The notes under the pieces were generated by a model. It searched no databases, had not been told where the DNA came from, and saw nothing but the letters and a program-made list of their open reading frames with translations. Shown here piece by piece: positions 19,801 to 27,866 of a stretch of 64,000 nt of DNA. The first letter of the stretch is position 1; every line of letters starts with the position of its first letter. The position numbers and the translations under genes are program-made. This stretch comes from Bdellovibrio sp. ZAP7 (GTDB lineage Bacteria > Bdellovibrionota > Bdellovibrionia > Bdellovibrionales > Bdellovibrionaceae), in assembly GCF_006874645.1 (NCBI RefSeq), contig NZ_CP030082.1:992001-1056000 (forward strand), written 5' to 3'.

Positions 19801-20468
19801 ATGGAGCAGGTTTATTTAATGCGACGGGCACGAATTATAATTTGATGGCAGCAAGAAAACTTGGCACTTTCCTTCCAAATGGAAAACTTTATTTCTATGG
19901 CTCCTCCGGTTTGAACGATCAAACGGACTTGTGGATCTTTGAATCAGACAGCACTACCGGAAAAATCCAGCCCATCGCTGGTGGAGCCGGCGCTGCAAGC
20001 TATGTGGCGACTGATCACGGTCAGTTGGCTTTGGGATCGTATTTAAGTGACATCTATGGAATGCAACCGGATGCCAACGGAGACCTTTTAATTTTTGATG
20101 GAAACAGACTGCGCAAAATCACGGTCGCCACCGAATCAGCGAACCCCAGAATTTATGATGTGATAAACTTTGGCACTCTTCCAGGAGCTCCGACAGTTTC
20201 TTATTGGACACATGCAGTCTATGATGTCAGCACAGGATGGAGTTACTTTGCAGCGGCTGAATCTTCAACTCTGAACCAAGTAGCACAAGTGTGGGCAGCA
20301 CATTCCACAGTAGGCTTTCAGCAAATTTCCACGGACGGATGGGTTTTACCGTCGCAGCTGGCGACCTATCGGTCGATTAATCTTTCGGTAACGCCATTGG
20401 GGCTGTTATTGTTAGATACCAGTAAAAAGCGTATTCTAAAAACAGGGCTGCTTCCGACGCCGCCCTAG
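16863..20468 (+). CDS. Large lipoprotein with Ig-like repeats and a propeller-like C-terminal region
   Basis: 1201 residues. The signal peptide ends in a LSSC lipobox near residue 31. Residues ~45-310 hold three Ig-like repeats, each ending in a SWTVDTDLP, SWTVDLTAP or SWIVDSG motif and containing paired Cys residues (for example GYEC). Two further beta-sandwich stretches run to ~520. The remaining ~650 residues contain repeated strand segments such as KMYFTKFNSISTVNPETG and GDLLIFDGNRLRKIT, resembling NHL-type propeller blades. Such proteins are surface-exposed adhesins or scaffold lipoproteins in this group of bacteria. The specific role is unknown. It stops two bases before the opposing DUF1989 gene. 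Confidence 0.7.
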   Translation: MFHLTNLYVFETLKRYLAYLGLTLFLFLSSCTLELTLVDVASQAFFTLKPSSYSANTTAVFEFDSSLSSQAIYKCSLDGSDWYSCGSPVSLSSLSSGLHTFKVMVTDSAGKAHKESSVAWTVDTDLPVLTVSLTPTAVNNLTSASFNFEATDATSTIVGYECEHTTLTNSTSSFAACAPLVPLVGLTQDTHTYKIRAVDAAGNRSAVFTYSWTVDLTAPSIQLTAKPAAATTSTSATFNFTNTETGGGAFVGYECKIDSDPYTPCISGISFNSLSQGAHSFSIKASDTVGNISTLTYSWIVDSGVVTLSSFSIANGATTIGFAYTTTQLTATSSFAPITGVRFSELADFSDATWVPFSANGTVTLKNPGGLKTLYAQVRNAAGTVSNSLTDSITLDLGNPPIITISSPVGGQNYSPGSSTIPIQWSCSPGAGPIPLAANPIRSIKYTVDDGISFHIIAENLPNNLSATTGSYAWNLPTVTPTGQNILASKPLKILVSCSSEASVITSAISNAVNSKWTVLVGEPGNLNDGVHINAADLTANVSLGAFGYFADSQNKMYFTKFNSISTVNPETGLVTSWMGEPYSASCDVVSGKFTAPIILDINESDQMLVFSFACSLVARIRISDRTVLWSKQLPTIISNSAVLNKEQASALRYVKTGHLFYFSNEAFYMVDLNSTNKDPVLVLGNPGTCGTLGAVGTMADASPIPCPTSDLYLTLVRPDLQKIWIQINGSTFELQQQGAYGKYKIAQVGMTTNTWGTFFNRCLQVASEPNKIYCIRAQYEGNKIAYFDLTTETWSATFNLDKHYKNMSTIYYLGAAKDFIYAFSTTTNELYKVVDDQGVFTNSAIAGTPFFTYGNGSDVNKTAFTQVSSIAYEATGSNLYVRGPRHLRRLHVNTSTPGSEYIDTISTGFHGSAGNSSAYASLTVSSAGIAAFSQIAGTPANLWSSYNLSGWGGATVEQTLAIGPYYYQATSTASAYPAYGAGLFNATGTNYNLMAARKLGTFLPNGKLYFYGSSGLNDQTDLWIFESDSTTGKIQPIAGGAGAASYVATDHGQLALGSYLSDIYGMQPDANGDLLIFDGNRLRKITVATESANPRIYDVINFGTLPGAPTVSYWTHAVYDVSTGWSYFAAAESSTLNQVAQVWAAHSTVGFQQISTDGWVLPSQLATYRSINLSVTPLGLLLLDTSKKRILKTGLLPTPP

Positions 20469-20470
20469 TT

Positions 20471-21058
20471 TTATGAAAAAATATCGGCGACTTGATAGTG
20501 AATGGGTTTGAAAGATCCGTTGTTTGAACCCTCGTGAGAACAAGCCGTTAAGCCCACGACCAAATCCGTTGAAGCTTTAAACACAATATAGTCTCCAGCT
20601 TTCGATTTCGGAGGAAGAATTTCTAAAGCTCCCTCTGGGCTTACGGTCACATTCATAAAGATATTGAATGTTGTTGAGATATGATCTGGATGAATCGCAT
20701 ATTTAGAAAATCCGTTACATAAGTTTTCATGGCAACTCGGGTGATAGTCGTCATTACCCGCAACAATTTGAAACATACGCAGACTGCAGGGAGTCATTAG
20801 GAAGTCATGACGACCACAGGTATCTTCAATTATTTCCAGCAGGGGATTGCTTCTTTGCGAATAAAGCCTGTGCCCCTTAGTCAGAAAAATCTGATCATTA
20901 TAATCAATCGATCTTCCTGACGACAGACTTTCAGAAAGGTCACAGGCATTAAAGCAAAACAAGTCAGCGACCTGCTCGCCGAAAGGATCAATCACTTTCA
21001 GGTACTGATCCTTTTTCAAAAGAAATGATGTTCCTGATTGAGGAGGAATAATATTCAA
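20471..21058 (-). CDS. DUF1989 (urea carboxylase-associated) family protein
   Basis: 195 residues that match the DUF1989 family throughout: IIPPQSGTSFLLKKDQ, GEQVADLFCFNACD, GRHDFLMTPCS and CHENLCNGF, with several conserved Cys residues that may bind metal. Family members accompany urea amidolyase or sit in small-molecule clusters, and their chemistry is not settled. The start is TTG at 21058 with a GGGAGCGGGAAAA ribosome site, only two bases after the stop of the YqcI/YcgG gene, so the two are cotranscribed. Confidence 0.85.
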   Translation of the reverse strand: MNIIPPQSGTSFLLKKDQYLKVIDPFGEQVADLFCFNACDLSESLSSGRSIDYNDQIFLTKGHRLYSQRSNPLLEIIEDTCGRHDFLMTPCSLRMFQIVAGNDDYHPSCHENLCNGFSKYAIHPDHISTTFNIFMNVTVSPEGALEILPPKSKAGDYIVFKASTDLVVGLTACSHEGSNNGSFKPIHYQVADIFS

Positions 21059-21060
21059 TT

Positions 21061-21771
21061 TTATTTTCCCGCTCCCTTATGAAAAGGACAGATCCAATCT
21101 GCGCTGTTGTTCCGGCCGGAAAACTGAATCGCCTCCCAATTGTCGTTATACTTTTCACTCATCGGATTCACATCGCCTTGAAATAGAATATCTCTTTTGC
21201 GATTGGCTTGAATCATGGGTTGATAACGATTTCTGCGATCCAGTTCTTTAAACTGCTCATAGACATTAAACACCAACGTTGGATACCGAATTCGGCGCGA
21301 CAGGCGAGAGCTTTGCTCGTGCATACCCACAACAAAGAAAGCAGTCCCCCCCAAGCTAAAGCAAAAGTTTTTGTCTTCCGGATTATCACTGAAGGCAGGG
21401 TCCCATGATTGATCGATATGGGGCACCTCTGTCAGATGAGAAAGCTCTTTCCACATACGTCTTTCGAAATCTTCCTCATCCATGTCGATCAAATCAGGAA
21501 AAACAGCAAAGTAACTAAGCTCCAATGAACCGGTCTTTTTTTGTTCATCTCGAAGAGCTAAAAGGTCTGTCGCCAAACGAGCGCTGTGATTCCCAACACC
21601 CAGTGTGCCAAACATTCCGATGCGGTATTGTCCGGTTGAAAGAGTTTTAAGGGCAGCGATACAAGGGTAATTTTCTTTAAAAACCAGCGTGGAGATGTCT
21701 TTCTCAAAGTCCGTGAGAGTCGTTTCATCAGTCATGCGGACAACGCTATCGATATGGTTTGCACTTATCAA
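21061..21771 (-). CDS. YqcI/YcgG family protein (possible heme N-oxygenase)
   Basis: 236 residues from a TTG at 21771, or 224 from an ATG at 21735. The TTG has a better AGGG ribosome site and a promoter close upstream. Family landmarks are FKENYPCIAALKTL, YFAVFPD, CFSLGGTAFFVVGMHEQSSR and CPFHKG near the end. From memory, characterised members such as DcsA of cycloserine biosynthesis are heme-dependent N-hydroxylases acting on arginine. The substrate here is unknown. It is cotranscribed with the DUF1989 gene and lies behind the acyltransferase and di-metal genes. Confidence 0.8.
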   Translation of the reverse strand: MISANHIDSVVRMTDETTLTDFEKDISTLVFKENYPCIAALKTLSTGQYRIGMFGTLGVGNHSARLATDLLALRDEQKKTGSLELSYFAVFPDLIDMDEEDFERRMWKELSHLTEVPHIDQSWDPAFSDNPEDKNFCFSLGGTAFFVVGMHEQSSRLSRRIRYPTLVFNVYEQFKELDRRNRYQPMIQANRKRDILFQGDVNPMSEKYNDNWEAIQFSGRNNSADWICPFHKGAGK

Positions 21772-21794
21772 TAGGGCGGCCCTAATGTTTCATA

Positions 21795-21823
21795 CCTATA
21801 ATTTTACAACTGTCGAATGACAA
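21795..21823 (-). promoter_or_regulatory. Sigma-70-type promoter for YqcI/YcgG-DUF1989 pair
   Basis: On the minus strand TTGTCA (21823-21818) and TATAGG (21800-21795) are separated by 17 bases, a good -35/-10 arrangement. Transcription would begin near 21787, just ahead of the YqcI/YcgG start. Confidence 0.5.
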
Positions 21824-21841
21824 AGATTCCTTCAGGGAGCC

Positions 21842-22756
21842 TTAGTTCATTAATTCGTAGGCTTCTTTAGTTTCCACATCCACCGGAATATCACGCATCA
21901 ATCCCGAAAGCGACCGGCACGGACCGATGTTGATGAAACGAGTAATACCCTTTTCATTGACGAGCTTTTGCACGGCCTGCGACCAGTGAATGGTGCGCGT
22001 AATAGAAAGCAGAAATTCTTCTTTGATGAGTGTGGGATCTTCTAAAGGTTGTGCACTTAAGCTTGAGAAAACTGGAATCTGCGGGCGGTACGTTCGCACT
22101 TCTGCAAAATCACTCTCCACCGCGCGCACGTAAGGCAGGATATAACGAGAGTGTGCGGGATAATCCAGGATGTTCATCGTGTTCCAGCCTTTCTCTTTTG
22201 CACGCTCTTCCACTTTGCCTAAATCGGCGTATCTGCCACCGACATTCAAAAAGCGCGGAGTTAAACAAGATACATCCACCGCGACTTCATCAAACCACTT
22301 ATAGTCTTCTTCGCTGAAAGTTTCCCCTTTAGGTGCAAGCACTCCGATGTTACGCCCAATTTGATCAATACCATCGATTCTTTGTGTGAAATGAATATGA
22401 TTATAAATGGCGTCTTCAAAAGTATAAGCCCCGGCAAACACCGCCCGGGCTAAATCTCCCAAAGAGCATCCCATCACCCAGTCAGGGCTGCCATGCAGTT
22501 CACGCATGCGTTCCGCCACTCCTGCTTGAATTGCACAGATCGCGACGGCAGCAAGGCTGATATTTTGGATTGAGTAAATTTCTTCTGTTGGAAGTTCCAG
22601 GAATTCTTTAAAAGAAAATTTCTTACCAAAACGATTCGCGATGATATCTTCAGCTTTCGTGAAATAAGATTGAACTTCCGGCAGGTGAGTAAAACGATTG
22701 CGATCTGATTTGCGAATCAAGGCATTCAGGCCTGGGAAAATATATGCCGTTGCCAT
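21842..22756 (-). CDS. Malonyltransferase-like acyltransferase (FabD fold)
   Basis: 304 residues with the acyltransferase fold used for loading acyl carrier proteins. The nucleophile elbow is GCSLGD with S98; the usual His before it is Cys here. The catalytic His is H202 in YPAHSRY. The oxygen-binding N-terminal motif is AYIFPG, and FINIGP-type sequence near the end matches FabD and polyketide AT domains. The starting ATG overlaps the stop of the double ferritin-like gene by one base (TAATG), so both proteins are made together. No carrier protein gene is visible. It is a specialised copy and is unlikely to be the housekeeping FabD. Confidence 0.82.
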   Translation of the reverse strand: MATAYIFPGLNALIRKSDRNRFTHLPEVQSYFTKAEDIIANRFGKKFSFKEFLELPTEEIYSIQNISLAAVAICAIQAGVAERMRELHGSPDWVMGCSLGDLARAVFAGAYTFEDAIYNHIHFTQRIDGIDQIGRNIGVLAPKGETFSEEDYKWFDEVAVDVSCLTPRFLNVGGRYADLGKVEERAKEKGWNTMNILDYPAHSRYILPYVRAVESDFAEVRTYRPQIPVFSSLSAQPLEDPTLIKEEFLLSITRTIHWSQAVQKLVNEKGITRFINIGPCRSLSGLMRDIPVDVETKEAYELMN

Positions 22757-24105
22757 TATTGTAACTCCATCAGGGGTTCAGCCTCTGAGTTTGACGTTGT
22801 AATATTCGCAACCAGCGTGGTGGCGTAAGCATGTCTATACGGTGGAGTAAAGTTTGCCTTTTGATCAAATTCCAGCAAAATCGCAATAGCGTTTTCGGCG
22901 ACTTTTTCAAAGATTTCTTCTTCGGTCTGACGAACAAACTTTAAAAGCTCGGGATTTAACAGGTGTTGTTCATTTAACGCCGTATTCACCATTTGCGTGT
23001 GCTCCGCCTCGTCTTCAAGGATAGAGGTGATCGTGTGAGCCACTCCGACATGGTCAGCCCATTTGATGATGTCGCTGTAGTGTTTAAATACGCGCATCTC
23101 CAGACCCCAAGCTCCATACAGATAAAGCATATCGGCATCTTTGATTTCTCGAACCAAAGCACTGAAATATCGAGTCAGATATCTCTGCAATTGACGATTT
23201 AAACGGTGATCTAATTCTTTGTATCCATCAACCATCATCAAGCGACGACGATCCATCAAAACAGCTCTGTGAAGCATGCGGGCGTGGCGCATTTCATCGT
23301 CCACGTGCTCGGGCATTTGTGCAGGCAAATTTAAACCGCGAGAAGTGAATTCTTGTTGCATGTGTTCAGCAGCGGCGGATTCACTATGCCCCAAGGCTTG
23401 CACCCACGCGATGGTTGCAGCGGGGCGCTCTCCCAAAAGCCAAGCTAAACGGACGCTGGCTTTAGCAGATACAACGGGACCACGCGCAGTGGATTGAAAC
23501 TCACGAATTAAATCGGTCATACGCTCTGCCATCAGCAGGCACATTTCTTTTTCAATACTTTGCAGCTCTTGCAACGACAGGCGATCTGCTTCAGACAAAG
23601 AATTGCGAAATTTTCTGCCCAGCTGAATGTGTGCGGTTTCGTCGTCTAAAACCGATTGCATGGCTTCGCGAATATGTGCAAAGCCGGTGCTCGGGATGTA
23701 AGCGGAGTAAATTTGAAATGGAAACTGCTCAATCGTGATCGCACCATGAACGTATGCCGCAAAACGATTGTTTGCTTTAACTAATTCTGGATTACCAAAG
23801 TAACCCATTATGAAGGTTTCAATGATATCGCAAAAACGCGTGCGCAGATCCTGGTAAGCTTGATTTACAGGTTCAGCAAAAGGGCGGATCGCCAAGATCA
23901 CGTCACGGTGACGATGTTCATCACCGGCATGGGCTTTGATCTCTTCCAAAAACTCAGGGGGAGTGGAATTTGAAATATTCCCTAAGATAGTTTCCGCCGC
24001 AAGATGCTCCATGTGCGCCATCGAAGTCAGCCACGCCGATTCGATGTGCGCATCTTTGGTGACTTCGTTCATGAGTGTCTGAATCGTTTCGCTGAAGCTT
24101 TTCAT
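22756..24105 (-). CDS. Tandem ferritin-like di-metal protein
   Basis: 449 residues from the ATG at 24105; a GTG at 24129 would add eight. The protein is two ferritin-like four-helix bundles in a row. ExxH metal motifs occur at E63-H66 and E156-H159 in the first bundle and at E271-H274 and E366-H369 in the second. The extra helix Glu residues needed for complete sites are also present (GAITIEQF and WGLEMRVF). Both sites therefore look competent to bind two irons each. Such proteins are oxygenases, oxidases or desaturases. Coupling to an acyltransferase suggests an acyl or carrier-bound substrate. It does not match storage ferritin or ribonucleotide reductase. Confidence 0.78.
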   Translation of the reverse strand: MKSFSETIQTLMNEVTKDAHIESAWLTSMAHMEHLAAETILGNISNSTPPEFLEEIKAHAGDEHRHRDVILAIRPFAEPVNQAYQDLRTRFCDIIETFIMGYFGNPELVKANNRFAAYVHGAITIEQFPFQIYSAYIPSTGFAHIREAMQSVLDDETAHIQLGRKFRNSLSEADRLSLQELQSIEKEMCLLMAERMTDLIREFQSTARGPVVSAKASVRLAWLLGERPAATIAWVQALGHSESAAAEHMQQEFTSRGLNLPAQMPEHVDDEMRHARMLHRAVLMDRRRLMMVDGYKELDHRLNRQLQRYLTRYFSALVREIKDADMLYLYGAWGLEMRVFKHYSDIIKWADHVGVAHTITSILEDEAEHTQMVNTALNEQHLLNPELLKFVRQTEEEIFEKVAENAIAILLEFDQKANFTPPYRHAYATTLVANITTSNSEAEPLMELQ

Positions 24106-24326
24106 ATTACAATTGCTAACATGTTTCACATTTGCATGACCAATTAACTTTGGGGTACGTTACATTAATTTCCTAGAGCTAAATGTTAACGATTTCGCCG
24201 TAACGTCGCGCATCAATCGGTTCGATGGCCTCCTAGACCTTGGGCTTGAAATTTAGCCCTCAAATCGCTTGTCCTTCAATCTGATTTAAAGCTGGCCTAA
24301 AGTACTGCGTATTAAGAGGTGTTTTT

Positions 24327-25076
24327 ATGGGATCAATCGTAGCATTCATCAATCAAAAAGGCGGCGTCGCTAAAACTACGACAGCAATTAATGTAGCTGC
24401 ACAATGGGCTCACAACGGCAAAAAAGTTTTGCTGGTTGATTTGGATCCGCAGTCGTCTGCGACTCGCTCGATCTTTGGCGACCTGGATTTTGAAAATACT
24501 ATCTATGATGTTTTGACGGGCGAGCTGGCTGCGCAAGACGCAGTGGTGCCTTCGGAAACTTTTGGCTTTGATGTCATTCCATCCGAGATCATGTTAAGCG
24601 GTATTGAAATCATCCTGGCTTCCAAATTCGGACGCGAGAGTATTTTGAAGCGTGGCTTGGCAGAGATCAAAGACCAATACGACATCATCGTGATCGACTG
24701 TTCGCCATCTTTGGGTCTTTTGACAGTGAATGCCTTGATTGCTTCCAAAGATATCGTGATTCCAATTTGCCCCGAGTATTTTTCTTTAAAAGGTATCGAG
24801 CTGATCCTTGAGACATTAAAAAATATCCATCAAGGTTTGGGTCATAAAATTGACGTACGCGGAATCATTATCTCTAAATACCGCAATCGTAAGATCGTAG
24901 AAAAAGTCATCAATGACCTGCGCACGAACTACACGATCCCTGTATTCAATAACTACATCCCGGATTCCATCGTGGTTGAAGAAGCGCATCACAATCACAA
25001 ACCGATGCTTCAGTACTCGCCAAGAAATCCTGCGGGTCAGGCCTTAGCTAATCTTGCTGTGGAAATGTGGGCGTAG
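24327..25076 (+). CDS. ParA-family ATPase
   Basis: 249 residues with the deviant Walker A box KGGVAKTT (residues 11-18), the switch DLDPQSSAT and the Walker B-like IIVIDCSPSLG. It has no N-terminal DNA-binding extension, like chromosomal ParA/Soj and orphan positioning ATPases. The ribosome site is AAGAGGTG. There is no ParB gene or parS-like repeat nearby. The gene overlaps its downstream neighbour by 10 bases, so that protein is the probable partner. It likely positions a cargo on the nucleoid or at a pole. Confidence 0.9.
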   Translation: MGSIVAFINQKGGVAKTTTAINVAAQWAHNGKKVLLVDLDPQSSATRSIFGDLDFENTIYDVLTGELAAQDAVVPSETFGFDVIPSEIMLSGIEIILASKFGRESILKRGLAEIKDQYDIIVIDCSPSLGLLTVNALIASKDIVIPICPEYFSLKGIELILETLKNIHQGLGHKIDVRGIIISKYRNRKIVEKVINDLRTNYTIPVFNNYIPDSIVVEEAHHNHKPMLQYSPRNPAGQALANLAVEMWA

Positions 25077-25570
25077 GCAGTCTTAATCCCTTATTCGTAG
25101 ATTCAACAAAACCCATTGGTGATAAAGTTGTCACCAATGTGGAATTGTTATCCATCGTGCTTCACGATGGGGATTCCGTATTTTTTGAAGTCAGCGACGA
25201 GTATGGTTTTCAACAGCGCTTTGCCTTAAAGGCTGAAGAAACCAAAAAGTCTGTCAAATACACAGCCGAAGTTTGGCTTAAATATCAACATGAAATTCAG
25301 TATCGTTTTGTCATGGTGAATGGCGGCGAGGAAGTTTTCGTCTCGGCCACACAAAAAGCTCGTGCAGGTCATATCATTTCTGACAAATGGGCACCGACAT
25401 TTAAGCCAGATGCTTTGCGCGAAAAAAAATCAAAGCGCCCACAACAGCGGGGAGAAGCAGCCGCTGCCGCCGTGAAAGAAGCCAAAGCCCAACGCGAAGC
25501 CCGAAGTAAACCTTTAGGCCAACCTAATATGCTGTCGCAGATTAAATCTTTAATTGACGACTTGCTATAG
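25067..25570 (+). CDS. ParA-coupled hypothetical protein
   Basis: 167 residues, start GTG inside the ParA gene. Residues ~20-105 look like a beta-sandwich resembling a glycogen-binding/E-set domain (VELLSIVLHDGDSVFFEVSDE, YTAEVWLKYQHEIQYRFVMVNGGEEV). Residues 120-150 are a basic Ala-rich helix (AAAAAVKEAKAQREARSK), followed by a C-terminal amphipathic helix (MLSQIKSLIDDLL). The basic tail may contact ParA, as in other ParA-partner proteins. The function is otherwise unknown. Confidence 0.6.
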   Translation: MGVGSLNPLFVDSTKPIGDKVVTNVELLSIVLHDGDSVFFEVSDEYGFQQRFALKAEETKKSVKYTAEVWLKYQHEIQYRFVMVNGGEEVFVSATQKARAGHIISDKWAPTFKPDALREKKSKRPQQRGEAAAAAVKEAKAQREARSKPLGQPNMLSQIKSLIDDLL

Positions 25571-25688
25571 GGATATGGAACATCCGTGACTGCGCGACCT
25601 TCCTGGTGGGGCATGTGAAAATGCACTCCAAACGTCCTTAAGAAATCTCAGTCCAGCTTGTATTCTATTGAAAAAGCGGGGAGGGCCT

Positions 25689-26540
25689 ATGCCCACTAAG
25701 ACGATACTTCTGTGTGATGATGTTTTCGCAAAAAAAGAGGAAGCTAAAGAACGCTCTCGTGTTTTGCAAAAGTTGACTAATGATTTATCTCAGAGACTGA
25801 AAAATAAGGTCAGAACAATTGCCGTCCTGGATATTCCCAAAGAAGTCATTACGACTGCCGATAAAAAATCGGATATTGAAATTCTCAAGGGTCTTCCGGT
25901 TGAGGTGATACTTAAGCAAGCCAAAGAACCGAATGTCGAAATGCTTGTTATGGGCACTCGGGCCCGCTCAGGAGTAAAGAGAACTTTTCTTGGAAGTGTG
26001 GCCGAAGAAATTGTGCGCAATGCTGATGTGCCTGTATTAGTTCTTGGTTCGCATGCCGTCGAAGCAGACTACAGTCTTAATAAGAAAACCTTAAAAATTT
26101 TGGTTATTTCGGATCTGTCTGATACCTCGGGTGGCGCTGAAAGGTTCGCTGCGAGATTTGCAAAGAAGTTAAATGCAGAAATTATACTGTTCCACTCGGT
26201 CGGCGATCAAATCAAACACATGAAAGATATGCTGTACTCACAAAGAGTAAAAAGTGCCGGAGTCGAAGCACTATTTGATGAAATGAAAGAGTTTGCCGAA
26301 ACTTCGATGTCACGGAAAATCAAAGCTTATAAAGCTCAGGGCCTTAAGGCCACCGGGCACATAGCTTATGAAGAAGTCGAAGTGTCTAAGTTCCTAAAAA
26401 AGAATGACTGGCAGAACGCTGATTTTATTGTCATGGGAACTCACTCCCGGGGAAGATTCTTAAAAGCATTTCTGGGTAGTACTACTCGGCGTGTGATGTT
26501 GTCTGCGCGTGTACCGGTGATTATCGTCCGAACAAAATAA
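25689..26540 (+). CDS. Double-domain universal stress protein
   Basis: 283 residues from the ATG at 25689, which has a GGGGAGGG ribosome site. There are two UspA domains. The first ends with the ATP-loop-like GTRARSGVKRTFLGSVAEE and PVLVLG, the second with GTHSRGRFLKAFLGSTTRR and PVIIV. The Gly-x2-Gly-x9-Gly(S/T) pattern in both suggests nucleotide binding. Tandem UspA proteins are induced in stasis, hypoxia or envelope stress. It opens the stress island and is paralogous to the gene at 27867. Confidence 0.9.
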   Translation: MPTKTILLCDDVFAKKEEAKERSRVLQKLTNDLSQRLKNKVRTIAVLDIPKEVITTADKKSDIEILKGLPVEVILKQAKEPNVEMLVMGTRARSGVKRTFLGSVAEEIVRNADVPVLVLGSHAVEADYSLNKKTLKILVISDLSDTSGGAERFAARFAKKLNAEIILFHSVGDQIKHMKDMLYSQRVKSAGVEALFDEMKEFAETSMSRKIKAYKAQGLKATGHIAYEEVEVSKFLKKNDWQNADFIVMGTHSRGRFLKAFLGSTTRRVMLSARVPVIIVRTK

Positions 26541-26724
26541 ACACTCAGAAATTCAGATCGACACTGTCCCAAAATCGAATGTTTCACATCAGTCCGGTTT
26601 TGTTTCGCACTGGCCGTGCTGACTTTTAAAACTAAGTCACTCATTCCACTAGCTGCTTGAAGATTCCTTAATTAGATTTTTTCATTAGGAGAACAAATCA
26701 CCCCGAGCGATCAAGGAGGATTGT

Positions 26725-27678
26725 ATGGGAATGGCGTTCCTACGTGCGCTGATAGTTTCTTTACTGATGACCTGGTGTATTTCAACCTGGGCCTTTTTTA
26801 TGCCCGAGGCTCCTCAGGGAGCTCCGCTTGAAGGTCCCGATATTCAAAATGATGACCCTCGCCCGCCGGGATGGTCTGCATGGGATACGATAGGAGGCAC
26901 GGGAACATCGGATCCGGCTTCTTGCTCAAGGAATAACTTTCGCACTGAGGTTTTCGTACGCGGCACTGATAATGCTTTATGGCATCGTCGTTGGAACGGT
27001 AATTCCTGGGAAGCCTGGGAATCATTGGGGGGAGCTTTAACTTCTTCTCCTTCGGCTGCATGCTGGGGAGCGAATCGTATCGACGTTTTCGTGCGTGGAA
27101 CTGACAATGCCTTATGGGTTCGTAGCTGGCGTTCAGGTCATTGGTTACCATGGTACTCATTGGGTGGGTATTTAACAACGGGACCTGGTTCTGCCAGCAG
27201 ATCAGGAAATCGCTTGGACGTTTTTGTTGCAGGAGCGGATAGTTCACTTTATCAACGGTCATTTTCGGGAACATCTTGGGGACCATGGGTGAGTTTAGGT
27301 GGTACGTTAACATCCGATCCATCGGCAGTTTCTTGGAGCTCCACTCGTTTGGATGTTTTTGCTCGTGGAACTGACAATGCTCTCTGGCACAAATGGTTTT
27401 CCGGAGGAACATGGTCTTCTTGGGAGTCTTTAGGGGGAGTGCTGACTTCGGCTCCTGGTTCGTCATCATGGGCAGTGGGACAATTGGATGTCTATGTCAG
27501 GGGGACGGATAACTCTCTTTACTATCGTCGTTACTTAAGCGGCTCCTGGAGTGCGTGGAGTTCTTTAGGGGGAACCCTGACTTCGGGGCCTTCTGCAACT
27601 TCATCAGGTAACCAGCGATCCCTGGTGTTTGTCAAAGGTACGGACAATGCAATTTGGTATCGCACGTATAAAGAATAA
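26725..27678 (+). CDS. Secreted six-repeat beta-propeller lectin-like protein
   Basis: 317 residues with a signal peptide (LIVSLLMTWCISTWAFF). The mature protein is six near-identical repeats of ~46 residues, each with DVFVRGTDNALW, then an aromatic W..W, then SLGGxLTSxP. This is the PLL/PHL-type repeat of fucose-binding propeller lectins. The very high repeat identity is also visible in the DNA and suggests recent duplication or strong constraint. It is probably secreted and binds sugars on prey or on the cell's own surface. The ribosome site is AAGGAGG, and a terminator follows directly. Confidence 0.8.
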   Translation: MGMAFLRALIVSLLMTWCISTWAFFMPEAPQGAPLEGPDIQNDDPRPPGWSAWDTIGGTGTSDPASCSRNNFRTEVFVRGTDNALWHRRWNGNSWEAWESLGGALTSSPSAACWGANRIDVFVRGTDNALWVRSWRSGHWLPWYSLGGYLTTGPGSASRSGNRLDVFVAGADSSLYQRSFSGTSWGPWVSLGGTLTSDPSAVSWSSTRLDVFARGTDNALWHKWFSGGTWSSWESLGGVLTSAPGSSSWAVGQLDVYVRGTDNSLYYRRYLSGSWSAWSSLGGTLTSGPSATSSGNQRSLVFVKGTDNAIWYRTYKE

Positions 27679-27685
27679 AAATTCG

Positions 27686-27720
27686 AGAGAGGAGCGGGGC
27701 CGCATCCTCTCTTTCTCTCT
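27686..27720 (+). terminator. Terminator after lectin gene
   Basis: AGAGAGGA (27686-27693) pairs with TCCTCTCT (27705-27712), followed by a pyrimidine-rich TTTCTCTCTGTT stretch. Confidence 0.6.
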
Positions 27721-27866
27721 GTTGAATAAAATTTTAACTAACTGTCATGACATTTTGTCTCATGCTCAAATGCATGTCCTATCTACTAAAATAAATTTTT
27801 GTAAAACGATATCCTTATATCAAAATGATTAATAATATCGTCGCACGATAGTTTGGTTGAGATAAA

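Noticed and set aside
25606..25624. Sigma-54-like GG...GC before the first USP gene
   Set aside because: The spacing is 11 bases, while 10 is required.
26798..27469. Long minus-strand frame opposite the lectin gene
   Set aside because: It arises from the repetitive coding of the propeller blades on the other strand.
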